From a candidate division FCPU426 bacterium (GTDB taxonomy: Bacteria; Oederibacteriota; Muellerivitia; Muellerivitales; Muellerivitaceae): a DNA stretch of 64,000 nt. Of this stretch, positions 50,584 to 59,136 are shown in pieces; the stretch's first letter is position 1; each line of letters opens with the position of its first letter. The DNA is taken from the NCBI GenBank assembly GCA_027452205.1, contig DAIDGV010000027.1, positions 1-64,000 of the forward strand, given 5' to 3'. The position numbers and the translations under genes are program-made. Under the pieces are notes generated by a model that made no database searches, was not told the DNA's origin, and saw only the letters and a list, made by a program, of their open reading frames with translations.

Positions 50584-50673
50584 GCGAATCACCCCTTGCA
50601 ACCAGGGGTGGGATCGGTTCGCTCCTAACCCGTGGCTGTAGAACGGGGTAAGAGGCATTTTTAAGCACCCCGT
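50584..50673 (+). promoter_or_regulatory. Structured leader before batD
   Basis: After the terminator come a two-part hairpin (GCGAA...TTCGC outside CACCCCT/AGGGGTG, 50584-50622) and three related segments AACCCGT (50627-50633), ACGGGGT (50643-50649) and ACCCCGT (50667-50673). The middle one can pair with either neighbour, giving mutually exclusive stems. This could be a regulatory switch or simply the untranslated leader of a separate batD transcript. No promoter was clear. Confidence 0.35.
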
Positions 50674-50718
50674 TTGTAGGTGTTTTTGATACTTTATGGA
50701 ACCTTTGAGGAGCGAAAA

Positions 50719-51696
50719 ATGGACTGGAAACGTACTTTAACACTGTTCTTATTAGTCTTCGGACTTGGAGCGGCCATGCCCCGCTGGGCTCAAGCCCAGG
50801 TCGAAGTTGGCCTGAAGATGGACGTGGACCAGCGACAATTGGAAGTAGGGGATACCCTGACCCTGACGTTGGAATTCAAGCAACTGGGGTCTAGTAATTC
50901 GTCGGTGGTCCAAGAGCCATCTATCCCTAGCTCTGAATTCTTCGAAATCCGGGGAACTTCCTCGGCGACCCAGGTTTCCATCATCAACCGGCAAATGGCG
51001 CAGGTTTCGCGGACGACCATCAAACTGGAAGCCACTAAGGCGGGCACGGCGACCTTGGGTCCGGCGCTCCTGATCTACCAAGACCCCAGCGGAAAAAGGC
51101 ACGAAATCCAGTCCAATATCGTGACGGTCACGGTCACGGAAAAATCGGGATTCTCGCTCTTTGGCAAAAAGAAGACCGCTGCCCCGACCGCAGTGCCCCA
51201 GGCGGCAGCTCCGGCGCAACCTACACCCGACGAATTGAATGGGATCAAAGGACTTCCGCCCGATTCTTTTTCTTGGGTTAGTTTTGCCTTCTGGTCGGTC
51301 GTTTTGGCGGTCATCATCGGCTATTTTTGGCGCAGACGGAATAAAAATAAAAAGGGTCCTGCCAAATTTATATCGGTGGGCAAGATCGCTGAATTGCAGC
51401 AAGCTTGGAAGAAACTGGGACGGGAGGACATCTCGTCCAAGGAATTTGCCTTGGAACTTTCCAATCTGGTACGCGAATGCCTGCAGTACCGTTTTGGGTT
51501 CCCAGCGGTGGATCTGACGACCGAGGAAATATTCACTGAAGTTAAGAAGTTCAAGTTGTCCGAGGCTGAAAAGGTCGCGGTGGAAAAATGCCTTAAGACC
51601 TCGGACCGGGTCCTTTATGCCGATGGGAGTTTGGTCAATAAAGACGCTTTGAAAACCACTTGTTCGGCCTTATTGCCGAAGAACGAAAAGAACTAG
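50719..51696 (+). CDS. batD: BatD-like oxygen tolerance protein
   Basis: A 325-residue exported membrane protein: signal peptide (1-27, ending AQA), an Ig-like BatD domain (about 30-150) with DVDQRQLEVGDTLTLTLEF-like opening, a Pro/Ala linker, one membrane helix (about 187-205) followed by basic residues, and a cytoplasmic helical domain. It is shorter than full BatD proteins, which carry two or more Ig-like domains. ATG 50719 follows GAGGAG. It closes the Bat set with moxR ten bases downstream. Confidence 0.8.
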   Translation: MDWKRTLTLFLLVFGLGAAMPRWAQAQVEVGLKMDVDQRQLEVGDTLTLTLEFKQLGSSNSSVVQEPSIPSSEFFEIRGTSSATQVSIINRQMAQVSRTTIKLEATKAGTATLGPALLIYQDPSGKRHEIQSNIVTVTVTEKSGFSLFGKKKTAAPTAVPQAAAPAQPTPDELNGIKGLPPDSFSWVSFAFWSVVLAVIIGYFWRRRNKNKKGPAKFISVGKIAELQQAWKKLGREDISSKEFALELSNLVRECLQYRFGFPAVDLTTEEIFTEVKKFKLSEAEKVAVEKCLKTSDRVLYADGSLVNKDALKTTCSALLPKNEKN

Positions 51697-51705
51697 GAGA
51701 AGACC

Positions 51706-52695
51706 ATGGCTACGCAAAACGAGGAGTTATCCGCTGAAGCCCAACGCCTGAGCGACCAGTTCCAAAAGGTCCGTGAGGAGGTCCAGAAGGTCATCGTGGG
51801 TCAGGACCAGTTGATCGATCGGCTCCTGCTGGGACTTTTGAGCCGGGGACATATCCTGCTCGAAGGTCTTCCGGGATTGGCCAAGACCTTGGCCATCAAG
51901 ACCCTGTCGGACGCCTTAGGGGTCGCCTTTAGCCGTATCCAGTTCACACCAGACCTTTTGCCGGCGGATCTTTTGGGAACCCGCATTTATATGCCCGCAA
52001 AGGGAGACTTCAAGACCCAAAAGGGACCGATCTTCGCCAATATGATCCTGACCGATGAGATCAACCGCGCCCCCGCCAAGGTGCAATCCGCCCTGCTGGA
52101 GGCCATGCAAGAACACCAGGTCACCATCGGACCCGAAACTTTCGTGCTGGATGAGCCCTTTTTCGTCATGGCCACCCAGAACCCTATCGAGCATGAGGGT
52201 ACTTACCCCCTGCCCGAAGCCCAGGTGGATCGTTTCTTGATGAAGGTTCACGTGCAGTATCCGGGTTTCAAGGACGAGAAAGAGATCGTGTCCCGCATGA
52301 CATCGGGAAGTTCCGTCAAGGTGAATGAGATCATTTCGGACAGCGCTATCCTGAAAGCCCAAAAGGCCGTGGATGGGATCTATGTGAGCGATACCTTGAA
52401 GGATTACATCGTTCATTTGGTCACGGCTACCCGCAGTCCCAAGAATTACGGCCTGGATAAACTGACCAGCCTGATCGAATATGGCGCCAGCCCGCGGGCT
52501 TCCATCGGGTTGACGGTGGCGGCCAAGGCCAATGCTTTCATGAAGGGGCGCGGTTACGCGACGCCCGAGGACGTCAAGGCTTTGGCATATGATGTGATGC
52601 GGCACCGCTTGATCCTTAGTTATGAGGCGGAGGCGATGAACATCACGACCGATAACGTGATCTCGCAGATCTTGAGCAAAGTTCCGGTTCCTTGA
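51706..52695 (+). CDS. MoxR family AAA+ ATPase
   Basis: A 329-residue MoxR ATPase. Walker A GLPGLAKT is at residues 54-61, Walker B LTDEINRAP near 114, and the sensor-1 region VMATQNPIEHEGTYPLPEAQ near 155. MoxR proteins act as chaperones for VWA-domain partners, here BatA/BatB. The order is unusual in that moxR comes last rather than first. AGGAG precedes the ATG; the following lipoprotein gene overlaps its stop. Confidence 0.93.
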   Translation: MATQNEELSAEAQRLSDQFQKVREEVQKVIVGQDQLIDRLLLGLLSRGHILLEGLPGLAKTLAIKTLSDALGVAFSRIQFTPDLLPADLLGTRIYMPAKGDFKTQKGPIFANMILTDEINRAPAKVQSALLEAMQEHQVTIGPETFVLDEPFFVMATQNPIEHEGTYPLPEAQVDRFLMKVHVQYPGFKDEKEIVSRMTSGSSVKVNEIISDSAILKAQKAVDGIYVSDTLKDYIVHLVTATRSPKNYGLDKLTSLIEYGASPRASIGLTVAAKANAFMKGRGYATPEDVKALAYDVMRHRLILSYEAEAMNITTDNVISQILSKVPVP

Positions 52696-53687
52696 ACCGT
52701 TTTAAAGGGTCCCCGATCTTGAGAACGACTTCTTTCCGCTTTGTGTCGATCTTTGTCCTGACGGCGATGGCCGCCTTGGCAGGCTGCCATTCCAAAGGCA
52801 AGACTGCCTTGAAGGACCTGCCCCTGCCGCCCACCGTGGATGGGGGATTGGTGAACGGCCAATTCATCCAAGTGGATTACGGCTTCGGTATCCCAGTGCC
52901 TTCCAAATGGATCTATTTGCCCCTGTCCGCCGAGCAAGAGGTGGATGAAGTGGCCCGGTTCCTGGATCCTGGCAAGGAAATGATCGTGCGCCTATCGGTT
53001 CAAATGAGGGATCCCTCCCAGAAATTCGGCACCAAGGTTTGGGTCGAGCAGGCGGAGGAAGACCTGAAGAACCATCAGTTCCAGACCGTGAAAAAAGAGA
53101 CTGTGGAAGAATGGAAAACGAACTCCGAAGAGTCCTGGATCATGGCGGCTTTCAAAATGACCGATTCCCGCAGCAACGAATGGTTCGATGAGGAGTGTGC
53201 TCTTTCCAAGGATGATTATTTGATCGTGGCCCATATGACCTTGCCCTTGAAGACCGCCCAGACGGACCATGGAAAGAAGCTTTTCCTAGCCATGGAAGAC
53301 TCTCTGAGCCGCATCACCTGGTATATGCCCATTGGGGTCCGGGGCATTTCCTCGAGCCGGTATGAATTACAGCATTTCACGGAGCAGTTCTGCCGGGCTT
53401 TGGAGAGCAAGTCGGTGGTGCAGGTGGGCGGCTATTTTGACGAGATGTATCCGGAAAAGAGCAAGTGGAACGCTTGGTACCAGCAAGCTATTGCCGGCGA
53501 TCCGAAATCCTTCGACCTGCAGGCCCAATTGAGCGGGTTGGTCATCAATGGCGACGGGGCCACGGCCTCTTTCACGCTCGTCCGCAAGGATAAAGACAAA
53601 GATTCCAAGCCGGTCAAACTGGAGCGCAATTTCAAACTGGCTAAAAAAGACAGCCAGTGGAAGATCACTTTATCGTTGGACAAATAA
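52692..53687 (+). CDS. Lipoprotein of unknown function
   Basis: About 331 residues with a type II signal peptide; lipobox ALAGC puts the lipidated Cys near residue 32, after which the mature chain is rich in charged residues. Two repeats of a mixed alpha/beta region end in the segment WYMPIGVRGISSSRYELQHF and a C-terminal domain carrying FTLVRKDKDKD. The start is TTG 52692, overlapping moxR, or TTG 52719. It belongs to the end of the Bat unit but I recognise no family. Confidence 0.6.
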   Translation: MNRFKGSPILRTTSFRFVSIFVLTAMAALAGCHSKGKTALKDLPLPPTVDGGLVNGQFIQVDYGFGIPVPSKWIYLPLSAEQEVDEVARFLDPGKEMIVRLSVQMRDPSQKFGTKVWVEQAEEDLKNHQFQTVKKETVEEWKTNSEESWIMAAFKMTDSRSNEWFDEECALSKDDYLIVAHMTLPLKTAQTDHGKKLFLAMEDSLSRITWYMPIGVRGISSSRYELQHFTEQFCRALESKSVVQVGGYFDEMYPEKSKWNAWYQQAIAGDPKSFDLQAQLSGLVINGDGATASFTLVRKDKDKDSKPVKLERNFKLAKKDSQWKITLSLDK

Positions 53688-53692
53688 AGATT

Positions 53693-53829
53693 AACCACAG
53701 AGTACACGGAGTACACAGAGTAAGGCGAAAACTGTCTAAATTTTAACGTTATGTTTTGGGTTCGAATGGCCTAGATATTTGGGTTTAGTCCCGTGAACTC
53801 TGTGGCCGCCGAAGGCGGCCTGTGGTGAA
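53693..53829. repeat. Intercistronic palindromic element D (CCACAGAGT type)
   Basis: Left arm AACCACAGAGTACACGGAGT, right arm (reverse complement) CCACAGAGTTCACGGGAC, AT-rich centre; it fills the gap between the lipoprotein stop and yicC. The right arm is interrupted by a second small palindrome, GGCCGCC-GAA-GGCGGCC (53804-53820), flanked by exact copies of CTGTGG (53800-53805 and 53820-53825). Confidence 0.7.
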
Positions 53830-53854
53830 ATTGTTTAGGAAATGAGAGGCATCT

Positions 53855-54727
53855 ATGCGTAGCATGACAGGCTTTGGCCGGGGAACCGGGGAATCCAAGA
53901 CGGTACAAGTCGTGGCCGAGATCAAGACGGTCAATCACAAGTTCCATGACATTTCCGCCAAAATGCCTTCTTCCTATCAGTTCCTGGAGCCGGACGTGCG
54001 CGAAGTGGTCCTGGGTTCGGTCACCCGGGGCAAGGTGGAGATCTTCATCAAGGACCTGTCGCCGGACCGGAAAAGGACCATCCGTCTCAACGAAGAACTG
54101 ATCGACGAATATCTCAAAGTCTCCAAAAAAGCCGCGACCAAGTTCAAGCTCAAGGGTGAGCTTTCCATCGAGACCCTGCTCAAGATGCCCGATGTGCTGC
54201 AAGTGGTCGAGGAAGAACGCCAGGAAGCGGACCAGAAAAAAGCGCTGGTCGCCGCGGTCGAGGAAGCCTTGAAAGCGCTGGAAAAGATGCGCCAATCCGA
54301 AGGCGGGCGCCTGGGCAAGGATATGTTGGAAAAGGCCAAGGAAATTTCGCAAGTGGTCAATCAAGTCCGTCAACGCCACAAAGTGGTCGTTGCTGAAAAG
54401 GTCAGGGCCTTCAAAGAGAAGATCACCGATTTTCTGCCCGAGCCTTTGATCGATCAGGTCCGATTAGCCACAGAAGAGACAGTCATCCTGCAACGCCACG
54501 ATATTGCCGAAGAGTTGACCCGGTTGGACAGCCATTTAGAGGCCCTTCAGGAAACCCTGAAGGATAAGGGCGCGGTGGGCCGCAAATTGGACTTCCTCAT
54601 CCAGGAAATGAACCGGGAAGTGAATACGACGGGCTCCAAGTCGGCGGACGCCAAGATGGCCCAAAGCGTGGTGCGGCTTAAGGAGTTGTTGGAACAACTG
54701 CGGGAACAGATCCAAAATATAGAATAA
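53855..54727 (+). CDS. yicC: YicC family endoribonuclease
   Basis: A 290-residue YicC/YloC protein; the N-terminal signature MRSMTGFGRG and the C-terminal DUF1732 segment GRKLDFLIQEMNREVNTTGSK are diagnostic. YicC has been described as an endoribonuclease affecting small-RNA stability. It starts the widely conserved yicC-gmk-rpoZ-coaBC string, here interrupted by a mobile-looking gene. AATGAGAGG precedes the start. Confidence 0.92.
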   Translation: MRSMTGFGRGTGESKTVQVVAEIKTVNHKFHDISAKMPSSYQFLEPDVREVVLGSVTRGKVEIFIKDLSPDRKRTIRLNEELIDEYLKVSKKAATKFKLKGELSIETLLKMPDVLQVVEEERQEADQKKALVAAVEEALKALEKMRQSEGGRLGKDMLEKAKEISQVVNQVRQRHKVVVAEKVRAFKEKITDFLPEPLIDQVRLATEETVILQRHDIAEELTRLDSHLEALQETLKDKGAVGRKLDFLIQEMNREVNTTGSKSADAKMAQSVVRLKELLEQLREQIQNIE

Positions 54728-54728
54728 T

Positions 54729-55199
54729 CTTGAATCTCAAAGTTCACGAAGACCACAAAGTGATAAACACTAAGAATTTCAAGCCGATACCGGCAGAAAT
54801 TGAAAAGATTGGAAAATCCGTTTTGGATGCGGCTTTTCGGATTCATTCCTCTTTGGGGCCGGGTTTATTGGAAAGTGTTTATGAGTCTTGCTTAGTCCAT
54901 GAATTGTCCAAGTCTGGTATCGTTTGTCAGCGTCAAGTTGGATTGCCTGTTGTTTATGATGATTTGAAATTCGAGGAAGGCTTCCGGATTGATGTTCTGG
55001 TTGAAAATAAGATCGTTCTTGAACTGAAGTCTGCGGAAGCACTACTGCCGGTCCATCAGGCGCAAATGCTGACTTATCTTCGTCTTTTTGGGTGTCGGTT
55101 GGGCTATTTGATTAATTTTAAAACCGTGTCTTTGAAAAGCGGCATCAAAAGGTTTATTTTGTGAGAACTTTGTGATCTTAGTGTCCTTGGTGGTTCAAG
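54729..55199. mobile_element. Putative element: GxxExxY gene with terminal inverted repeats
   Basis: The GxxExxY gene lies between inverted arms of about 40 bp: CTTGAATCTCAAAGTTCACG (54729) and, at 55161-55199, the reverse complement beginning CTTGAACCACCAAGGACAC; I count about 28 of 39 positions alike. The unit begins two bases after the yicC stop and ends exactly before the gmk ATG, splitting a conserved operon. The left arm contains the gene's start codon. Elements A-D share the arm style but lack the gene. Mobility is inferred; no target duplication was identified. Confidence 0.55.
54760..55164 (+). CDS. GxxExxY protein, PD-(D/E)XK-like
   Basis: A 134-residue member of the GxxExxY family: the naming motif reads GPGLLESVYE (near residue 32), and the nuclease-like core is FRIDVLVENKIVLELKSAE, where Asp, Glu and Lys match the D-ExK pattern of PD-(D/E)XK enzymes. 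Further typical segments are HQAQMLTYLRL and LGYLINF. The family is common in multiple copies in some phyla, and its function is unknown. The start is GTG 54760 or TTG 54730, both within the left inverted repeat. Base composition is lower in G+C than yicC and gmk. Confidence 0.8.
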   Translation: MINTKNFKPIPAEIEKIGKSVLDAAFRIHSSLGPGLLESVYESCLVHELSKSGIVCQRQVGLPVVYDDLKFEEGFRIDVLVENKIVLELKSAEALLPVHQAQMLTYLRLFGCRLGYLINFKTVSLKSGIKRFIL

Positions 55200-55775
55200 A
55201 TGAATGTTAAAAGAAAAGGGTTGCTGATCGTTCTTTCCTCCCCCTCGGGCGGGGGAAAGACCACCATTGCGCACCAACTCATGGCCAAGGACAAGAACAT
55301 TGTCCGGTCCATTTCCTGTACGACCCGCAAGCCCCGTTCGGGTGAGAAAAGTGGCCGAGATTATTTCTTTGTGACCGTTCCTAAGTTTAAAGCCATGGTA
55401 AAAGCGAAGAAGTTCCTGGAGTGGGCCAAAGTGCATCAAAATTTTTACGGCACCCCGGCCCATTGGGTGGAGGCCCAACTGAAGAAGGGGAAAGATGTCC
55501 TCTTCGTCATCGATGTTCAAGGCGGCAAGATCATTAAGCACAAGGCCCCCCATGCCCTTTTGGTTTTCGTAAAGCCTCCCAGTTTCACGGTCCTGAAACA
55601 GCGGCTTTTGGGCCGGAAGAGCGATAGCGCGGAAGCCCTGAAAGTGCGCCTGAGCGACGCCAAGTGGGAAATGAAAGAGGGGAAGCATTACGATCATCGG
55701 GTGATCAATGACCGTTTATCCCACGCGGTCAAAGAAGTCCGAAAAATCATTCAAAACGAACGAAAAAAAGCCTGA
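55200..55775 (+). CDS. gmk: Guanylate kinase
   Basis: GMP + ATP to GDP + ADP. 191 residues; P-loop SSPSGGGKTT at about 13-22, SCTTRKPRSGE near 39, GRDYFFV near 52 and FVIDVQG near 103. The ATG directly follows the right arm of the mobile-looking element, whose GGTGG must serve as the ribosome-binding site if any. Followed by a terminator-like hairpin and a separate rpoZ promoter. Confidence 0.95.
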   Translation: MNVKRKGLLIVLSSPSGGGKTTIAHQLMAKDKNIVRSISCTTRKPRSGEKSGRDYFFVTVPKFKAMVKAKKFLEWAKVHQNFYGTPAHWVEAQLKKGKDVLFVIDVQGGKIIKHKAPHALLVFVKPPSFTVLKQRLLGRKSDSAEALKVRLSDAKWEMKEGKHYDHRVINDRLSHAVKEVRKIIQNERKKA

Positions 55776-55777
55776 GC

Positions 55778-55802
55778 AAAGGCCCGGAACAGGGGCTTTT
55801 TT
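55778..55802 (+). terminator. Terminator-like hairpin after gmk
   Basis: Stem AAAGGCCC / GGGGCTTT (one internal mismatch), loop GGAACA, then six T in total. Weak to moderate. Confidence 0.5.
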
Positions 55803-55803
55803 C

Positions 55804-55832
55804 TTACGAAAACCCTGGTTCTTGAGTATAAT
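55804..55832 (+). promoter_or_regulatory. Probable rpoZ promoter
   Basis: Consensus -10 TATAAT at 55827-55832; a poor -35 (TTACGA, 55804-55809) lies 17 bp upstream. 34 bp before the rpoZ start. Confidence 0.5.
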
Positions 55833-55866
55833 TCGCATCCCGTAGAGAAACCCCGAAGGAGCTGTC

Positions 55867-56097
55867 ATGACCGACGAAAAGAAAGTCCAGACAATGGAAA
55901 CCATCCCGAATAAGTATGTTTCCGTCCTGGCCGCCTCGAAGCGCGCCCGCCAATTACTGGATCGCGCCGAAAAGCACAATTTGACCGTGGATACGGAAAA
56001 GGTCATTTTGCAGGCTTTGAACGAGTTCATGATCGGCAAGGTGACCTACACCAACGCCCCAGTCAGTTCCAAGAAGCGTTCCAAAGACAAAGAATAA
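55867..56097 (+). CDS. rpoZ: RNA polymerase omega subunit
   Basis: A 76-residue omega subunit; NKYVSVLAASKRARQL (residues 15-30) is the conserved helix that latches onto beta-prime, followed by KVILQALNEFMIGKV. The position between gmk and coaBC is the standard one. GAAGGAG precedes the ATG. Confidence 0.9.
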   Translation: MTDEKKVQTMETIPNKYVSVLAASKRARQLLDRAEKHNLTVDTEKVILQALNEFMIGKVTYTNAPVSSKKRSKDKE

Positions 56098-56165
56098 GCT
56101 TTCCACCCAAGCCCCGGCCTCCTAGCCGGGGCTCCGGGCGACTCCGCCGAGCATCGAGTCCTTCC

Positions 56166-57398
56166 ATGACCCAAGGCCGCAAGAAACCCAGAGTTCTTTT
56201 AGGCGTGACCGGCAGTGTGGCCGCTTATAAAGCGGTCGATCTGATCCAACGATTAAAACCCTTCTCTGAAATCAAAGTGGTGGCCACGGAGGCCGGTTCG
56301 AAACTGGTACCCCTGAAGGCCCTGGAAAAGGCCTCGGGCTCCAAGGTTTGGACCAGTCTTTTTAAAGGCGCTACCCCCATCGCGCCCGGAACCCCCAGCG
56401 GCAGCCATCCCTTAGCGGTCGTCCCCCATATCGAATACGCCAAATCCGCCGATCTGGTGCTGATCGCACCAGCCAGCGCGGACATCTTGGCCAAACTGGC
56501 TTTAGGTCTGGCCAATGACCTGTTATCGACCCTTTGTCTTTACGCCACTTGTCCGATCTGGGTGGCCCCGGCCATGAACGTCAAAATGTGGAACCACCCG
56601 GCGGTGAAACAGAACGCCGGTGTGCTTCGCTACCGGGGCGTTCGATTCCTGGGCCCGGAAAGCGGCCACTTGGCTTGCGGGGAAGTAGGGGATGGCCGTT
56701 TCGCGGAGCCCGCTGAGATCGCCCTACAAGTGCAAAGCTACTTCGAGAATTTCGACCGTTGGGCGGGCCGGAAGATACTGGTCACCGCGGGTCCGACGGT
56801 TGAACCCATCGACCCGGTGCGGGTCATCAGCAATCATTCCAGCGGCAAGATGGGTTATGCGTTGGCCCAAGCGGCGCTAAACCGGGGAGCGGAAGTGGTC
56901 CTCGTGACCGGACCTACCAGGATCATCCCGCCGGTGGGTGCAGAAGTGGTGGCGGTCAAGACCGCCGAGGAAATGCGCCAGGCGGTCAAAAAGGTCTCGG
57001 CCCATGTCGATCTTTTCATCATGGCGGCGGCGGTGGCGGATTACCGGGTCACCTCGGTAGCGAAATCCAAGATCAAAAAGACAGATAAAGGCTTAACACT
57101 GCAACTGACCCCCAATGCGGACATTCTGGGCGAGGTCCTGAAAAACCGTAAAAAAGATCAAAAGGTCATCGGTTTCGCCGCTGAGACGGACCACCTTGAA
57201 AAGAACGCTTCGGAAAAGTGGAAACGTAAACCCTGTGACCTGTTGGTGGCCAACTCGGTGGGTGGTCAGAATAGCGCCTTTAACGGCGACCGGAATGAAC
57301 TATTGGTCTTCAGTCAAAAACGCTCTAAACCGGTCTTGCTCAAGAAGGATTACAAAAGCCGGTTGGCTGAACAGATCCTGGAAATGATCGATGAATAA
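56166..57398 (+). CDS. coaBC: Bifunctional phosphopantothenoylcysteine synthetase/decarboxylase
   Basis: Makes 4'-phosphopantetheine in coenzyme A synthesis. 410 residues: the flavin-dependent decarboxylase half (1-190) with VTGSVAAYKA, the PAMN motif (AMNVKMW near 136) and the active-site loop GHLACGEVGDGR; then the CTP-dependent ligase half with TAGPTVEPIDPVR near 217, NHSSGKMG near 234 and AAAVADYR near 289. The subtilase gene overlaps its last eight bases. Confidence 0.95.
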   Translation: MTQGRKKPRVLLGVTGSVAAYKAVDLIQRLKPFSEIKVVATEAGSKLVPLKALEKASGSKVWTSLFKGATPIAPGTPSGSHPLAVVPHIEYAKSADLVLIAPASADILAKLALGLANDLLSTLCLYATCPIWVAPAMNVKMWNHPAVKQNAGVLRYRGVRFLGPESGHLACGEVGDGRFAEPAEIALQVQSYFENFDRWAGRKILVTAGPTVEPIDPVRVISNHSSGKMGYALAQAALNRGAEVVLVTGPTRIIPPVGAEVVAVKTAEEMRQAVKKVSAHVDLFIMAAAVADYRVTSVAKSKIKKTDKGLTLQLTPNADILGEVLKNRKKDQKVIGFAAETDHLEKNASEKWKRKPCDLLVANSVGGQNSAFNGDRNELLVFSQKRSKPVLLKKDYKSRLAEQILEMIDE

Positions 57399-59136
57399 GG
57401 TTCGGATGACGGCATACCCATTCCTGTTGTTCGTCTTGGCCTTTCTTTACTCCTCGCCCGTCCTTTCGGGTGTCCTTTCCCGTGAAGGTAAACCTCTTTT
57501 CGTGCCGGGTGAAGTGCTGGTGCGCTTCAATGATGACGCCCAAGAAACGGACAAGACAAAAGTCTTTTCCGCGGCGAAGACCCATGCCTCGGTAGACCTG
57601 GATGCTTTGTCGGTGCAGGGAGTTTATAAGATGCAATTGGCCGACGGGGTCGATGTGCTCAAAACCGTCGAGAGCCTCAAAGGCATGTCCGGTGTGCGCT
57701 ATGCCCAACCGAACTACAAGTATTATGCCTTGGGCTGTACGGCCCCGAGCGATCCGGATTACACCAGCCCTTATAGCTGGCCGTTGGTGAAGATCCAGGC
57801 GCCCCAAGCCTGGACCCTGATCAATTGGCCTTCCTGTCCCCCGGGAAGCGGTGTGACGGTGGCGGTGCTGGATACGGGGATTGACCGCACGAACCCGGAC
57901 CTTTCAGGGGTCCCTAATATCGGCTACAACGCTATTGGGGCTGTTGGTGAGGAGGCGGTTAGTTGCACCACTTGTGTTGGCTGCAGCGCTTATTACACTA
58001 CGCCTTATTCCAATACGACGGATGATTATGGGCACGGCACCTGGGTGTCGGGCATCATCGCGGCGGCTTGGAACAATGGCGCTGGTTTGGCGGGTTTGGC
58101 GGGCGGTGCGGTGATCATGCCGGTCAAAGTTTTGGATTGTTCGGGCAGCGGCTCCAGTAATTCCATCTCATCGGGCATCAATTACGCGATCAACCACGGT
58201 GCCAAGGTGTTGAGCATGTCCTTGGGCGGTCCCCAGGATACTTTCGAACAAGAAGCCATTCAGGGAGCTTTGAATGCGGGTTGTGTGGTCGTGGCCGCGT
58301 CAGGGAATGATTACGCGAACACGCTTGAGTATCCGGCAGGATATTCGGGAGTGATCGCGGTGGGCGCCAGCGATGAGAATGATAATGTGGCTAGCTATTC
58401 CGATGGCGGGACGGGGTTGGACGGTAAAGTCCTAGACTTGGTCGCGCCAGGCGGGGCTACAGCACCGGATACTACCCAAAGCTTCAATACCGCGGCGGCT
58501 TATACCCTTTTCAGTGACTTTGTCGATCCTTTGCCTGCTGGCGCTGTTAATGACGGCGGGTTTGATTATGATCCAGCCGATCGACACTATGGTTTGGCAG
58601 CTGGTACATCGGGGGCCACTCCTTATGTTTCCGCGGCGGCGGCCTTGGTCCTTTCCTTGAACCCGACCTGGAGCAACACCCAGGTGGCCCAACAACTGAT
58701 CAATAACACCGATAGCTTGAACGGAAACACAGGTTGGGACGTCAGGTCCGGTTATGGAAGATTGAATGTTTATAAGGCACTGTCCAGTTCTTTGGGGTCG
58801 GGCCAGGTGACGACCTTTACGAAGACCTTCAATAGCCCTAATCCCTTCTATGCGGACTTACAGCCCTATACCCACATTACGCTAGTTATGAGCCAAGCCC
58901 AATCGGTCCAGCTGTCCATTTATGACACGGCGGGGGAAACGGTTTTGAACCGCACCTACGCTTCGGGCCAGTTGAACAATGACCCTTCCACCCCGCAGTT
59001 CAAGTCCTTCTATATCGCCTGGGATGGCAAGAATGGCGCGGGCCAACCGGTAAAGACGGGTGTCTATTTTTACACGGTCAACATTGCCGGACAGATATCC
59101 CATAACAAGATCGTTGTGATCCGGGGCCCCCAATGA
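57391..59136 (+). CDS. Secreted subtilisin-like serine protease
   Basis: A 581-residue S8 protease. Signal peptide about 1-27; I9-like propeptide about 38-113 (FVPGEVLVRFN to RYAQPNY); catalytic Asp161 (VLDTGID), His215 (YGHGTWVSG) and Ser407 (GTSGATP). Cys195 and Cys198 sit in a CTTCVGC insert. The C-terminal ~85 residues form a FlgD-like Ig domain ending NGAGQPVKTGVYFYT, as in many exported proteins of diderm environmental bacteria. It overlaps coaBC and, by ATGA, the barrel gene, suggesting a joint role at the outer membrane. Confidence 0.9.
   Translation: MNKVRMTAYPFLLFVLAFLYSSPVLSGVLSREGKPLFVPGEVLVRFNDDAQETDKTKVFSAAKTHASVDLDALSVQGVYKMQLADGVDVLKTVESLKGMSGVRYAQPNYKYYALGCTAPSDPDYTSPYSWPLVKIQAPQAWTLINWPSCPPGSGVTVAVLDTGIDRTNPDLSGVPNIGYNAIGAVGEEAVSCTTCVGCSAYYTTPYSNTTDDYGHGTWVSGIIAAAWNNGAGLAGLAGGAVIMPVKVLDCSGSGSSNSISSGINYAINHGAKVLSMSLGGPQDTFEQEAIQGALNAGCVVVAASGNDYANTLEYPAGYSGVIAVGASDENDNVASYSDGGTGLDGKVLDLVAPGGATAPDTTQSFNTAAAYTLFSDFVDPLPAGAVNDGGFDYDPADRHYGLAAGTSGATPYVSAAAALVLSLNPTWSNTQVAQQLINNTDSLNGNTGWDVRSGYGRLNVYKALSSSLGSGQVTTFTKTFNSPNPFYADLQPYTHITLVMSQAQSVQLSIYDTAGETVLNRTYASGQLNNDPSTPQFKSFYIAWDGKNGAGQPVKTGVYFYTVNIAGQISHNKIVVIRGPQ

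Noticed and set aside
53755-53785. tRNA-like TTCGAAT segment
   Set aside because: No acceptor or anticodon stem surrounds it; it lies within the centre of repeat element D.
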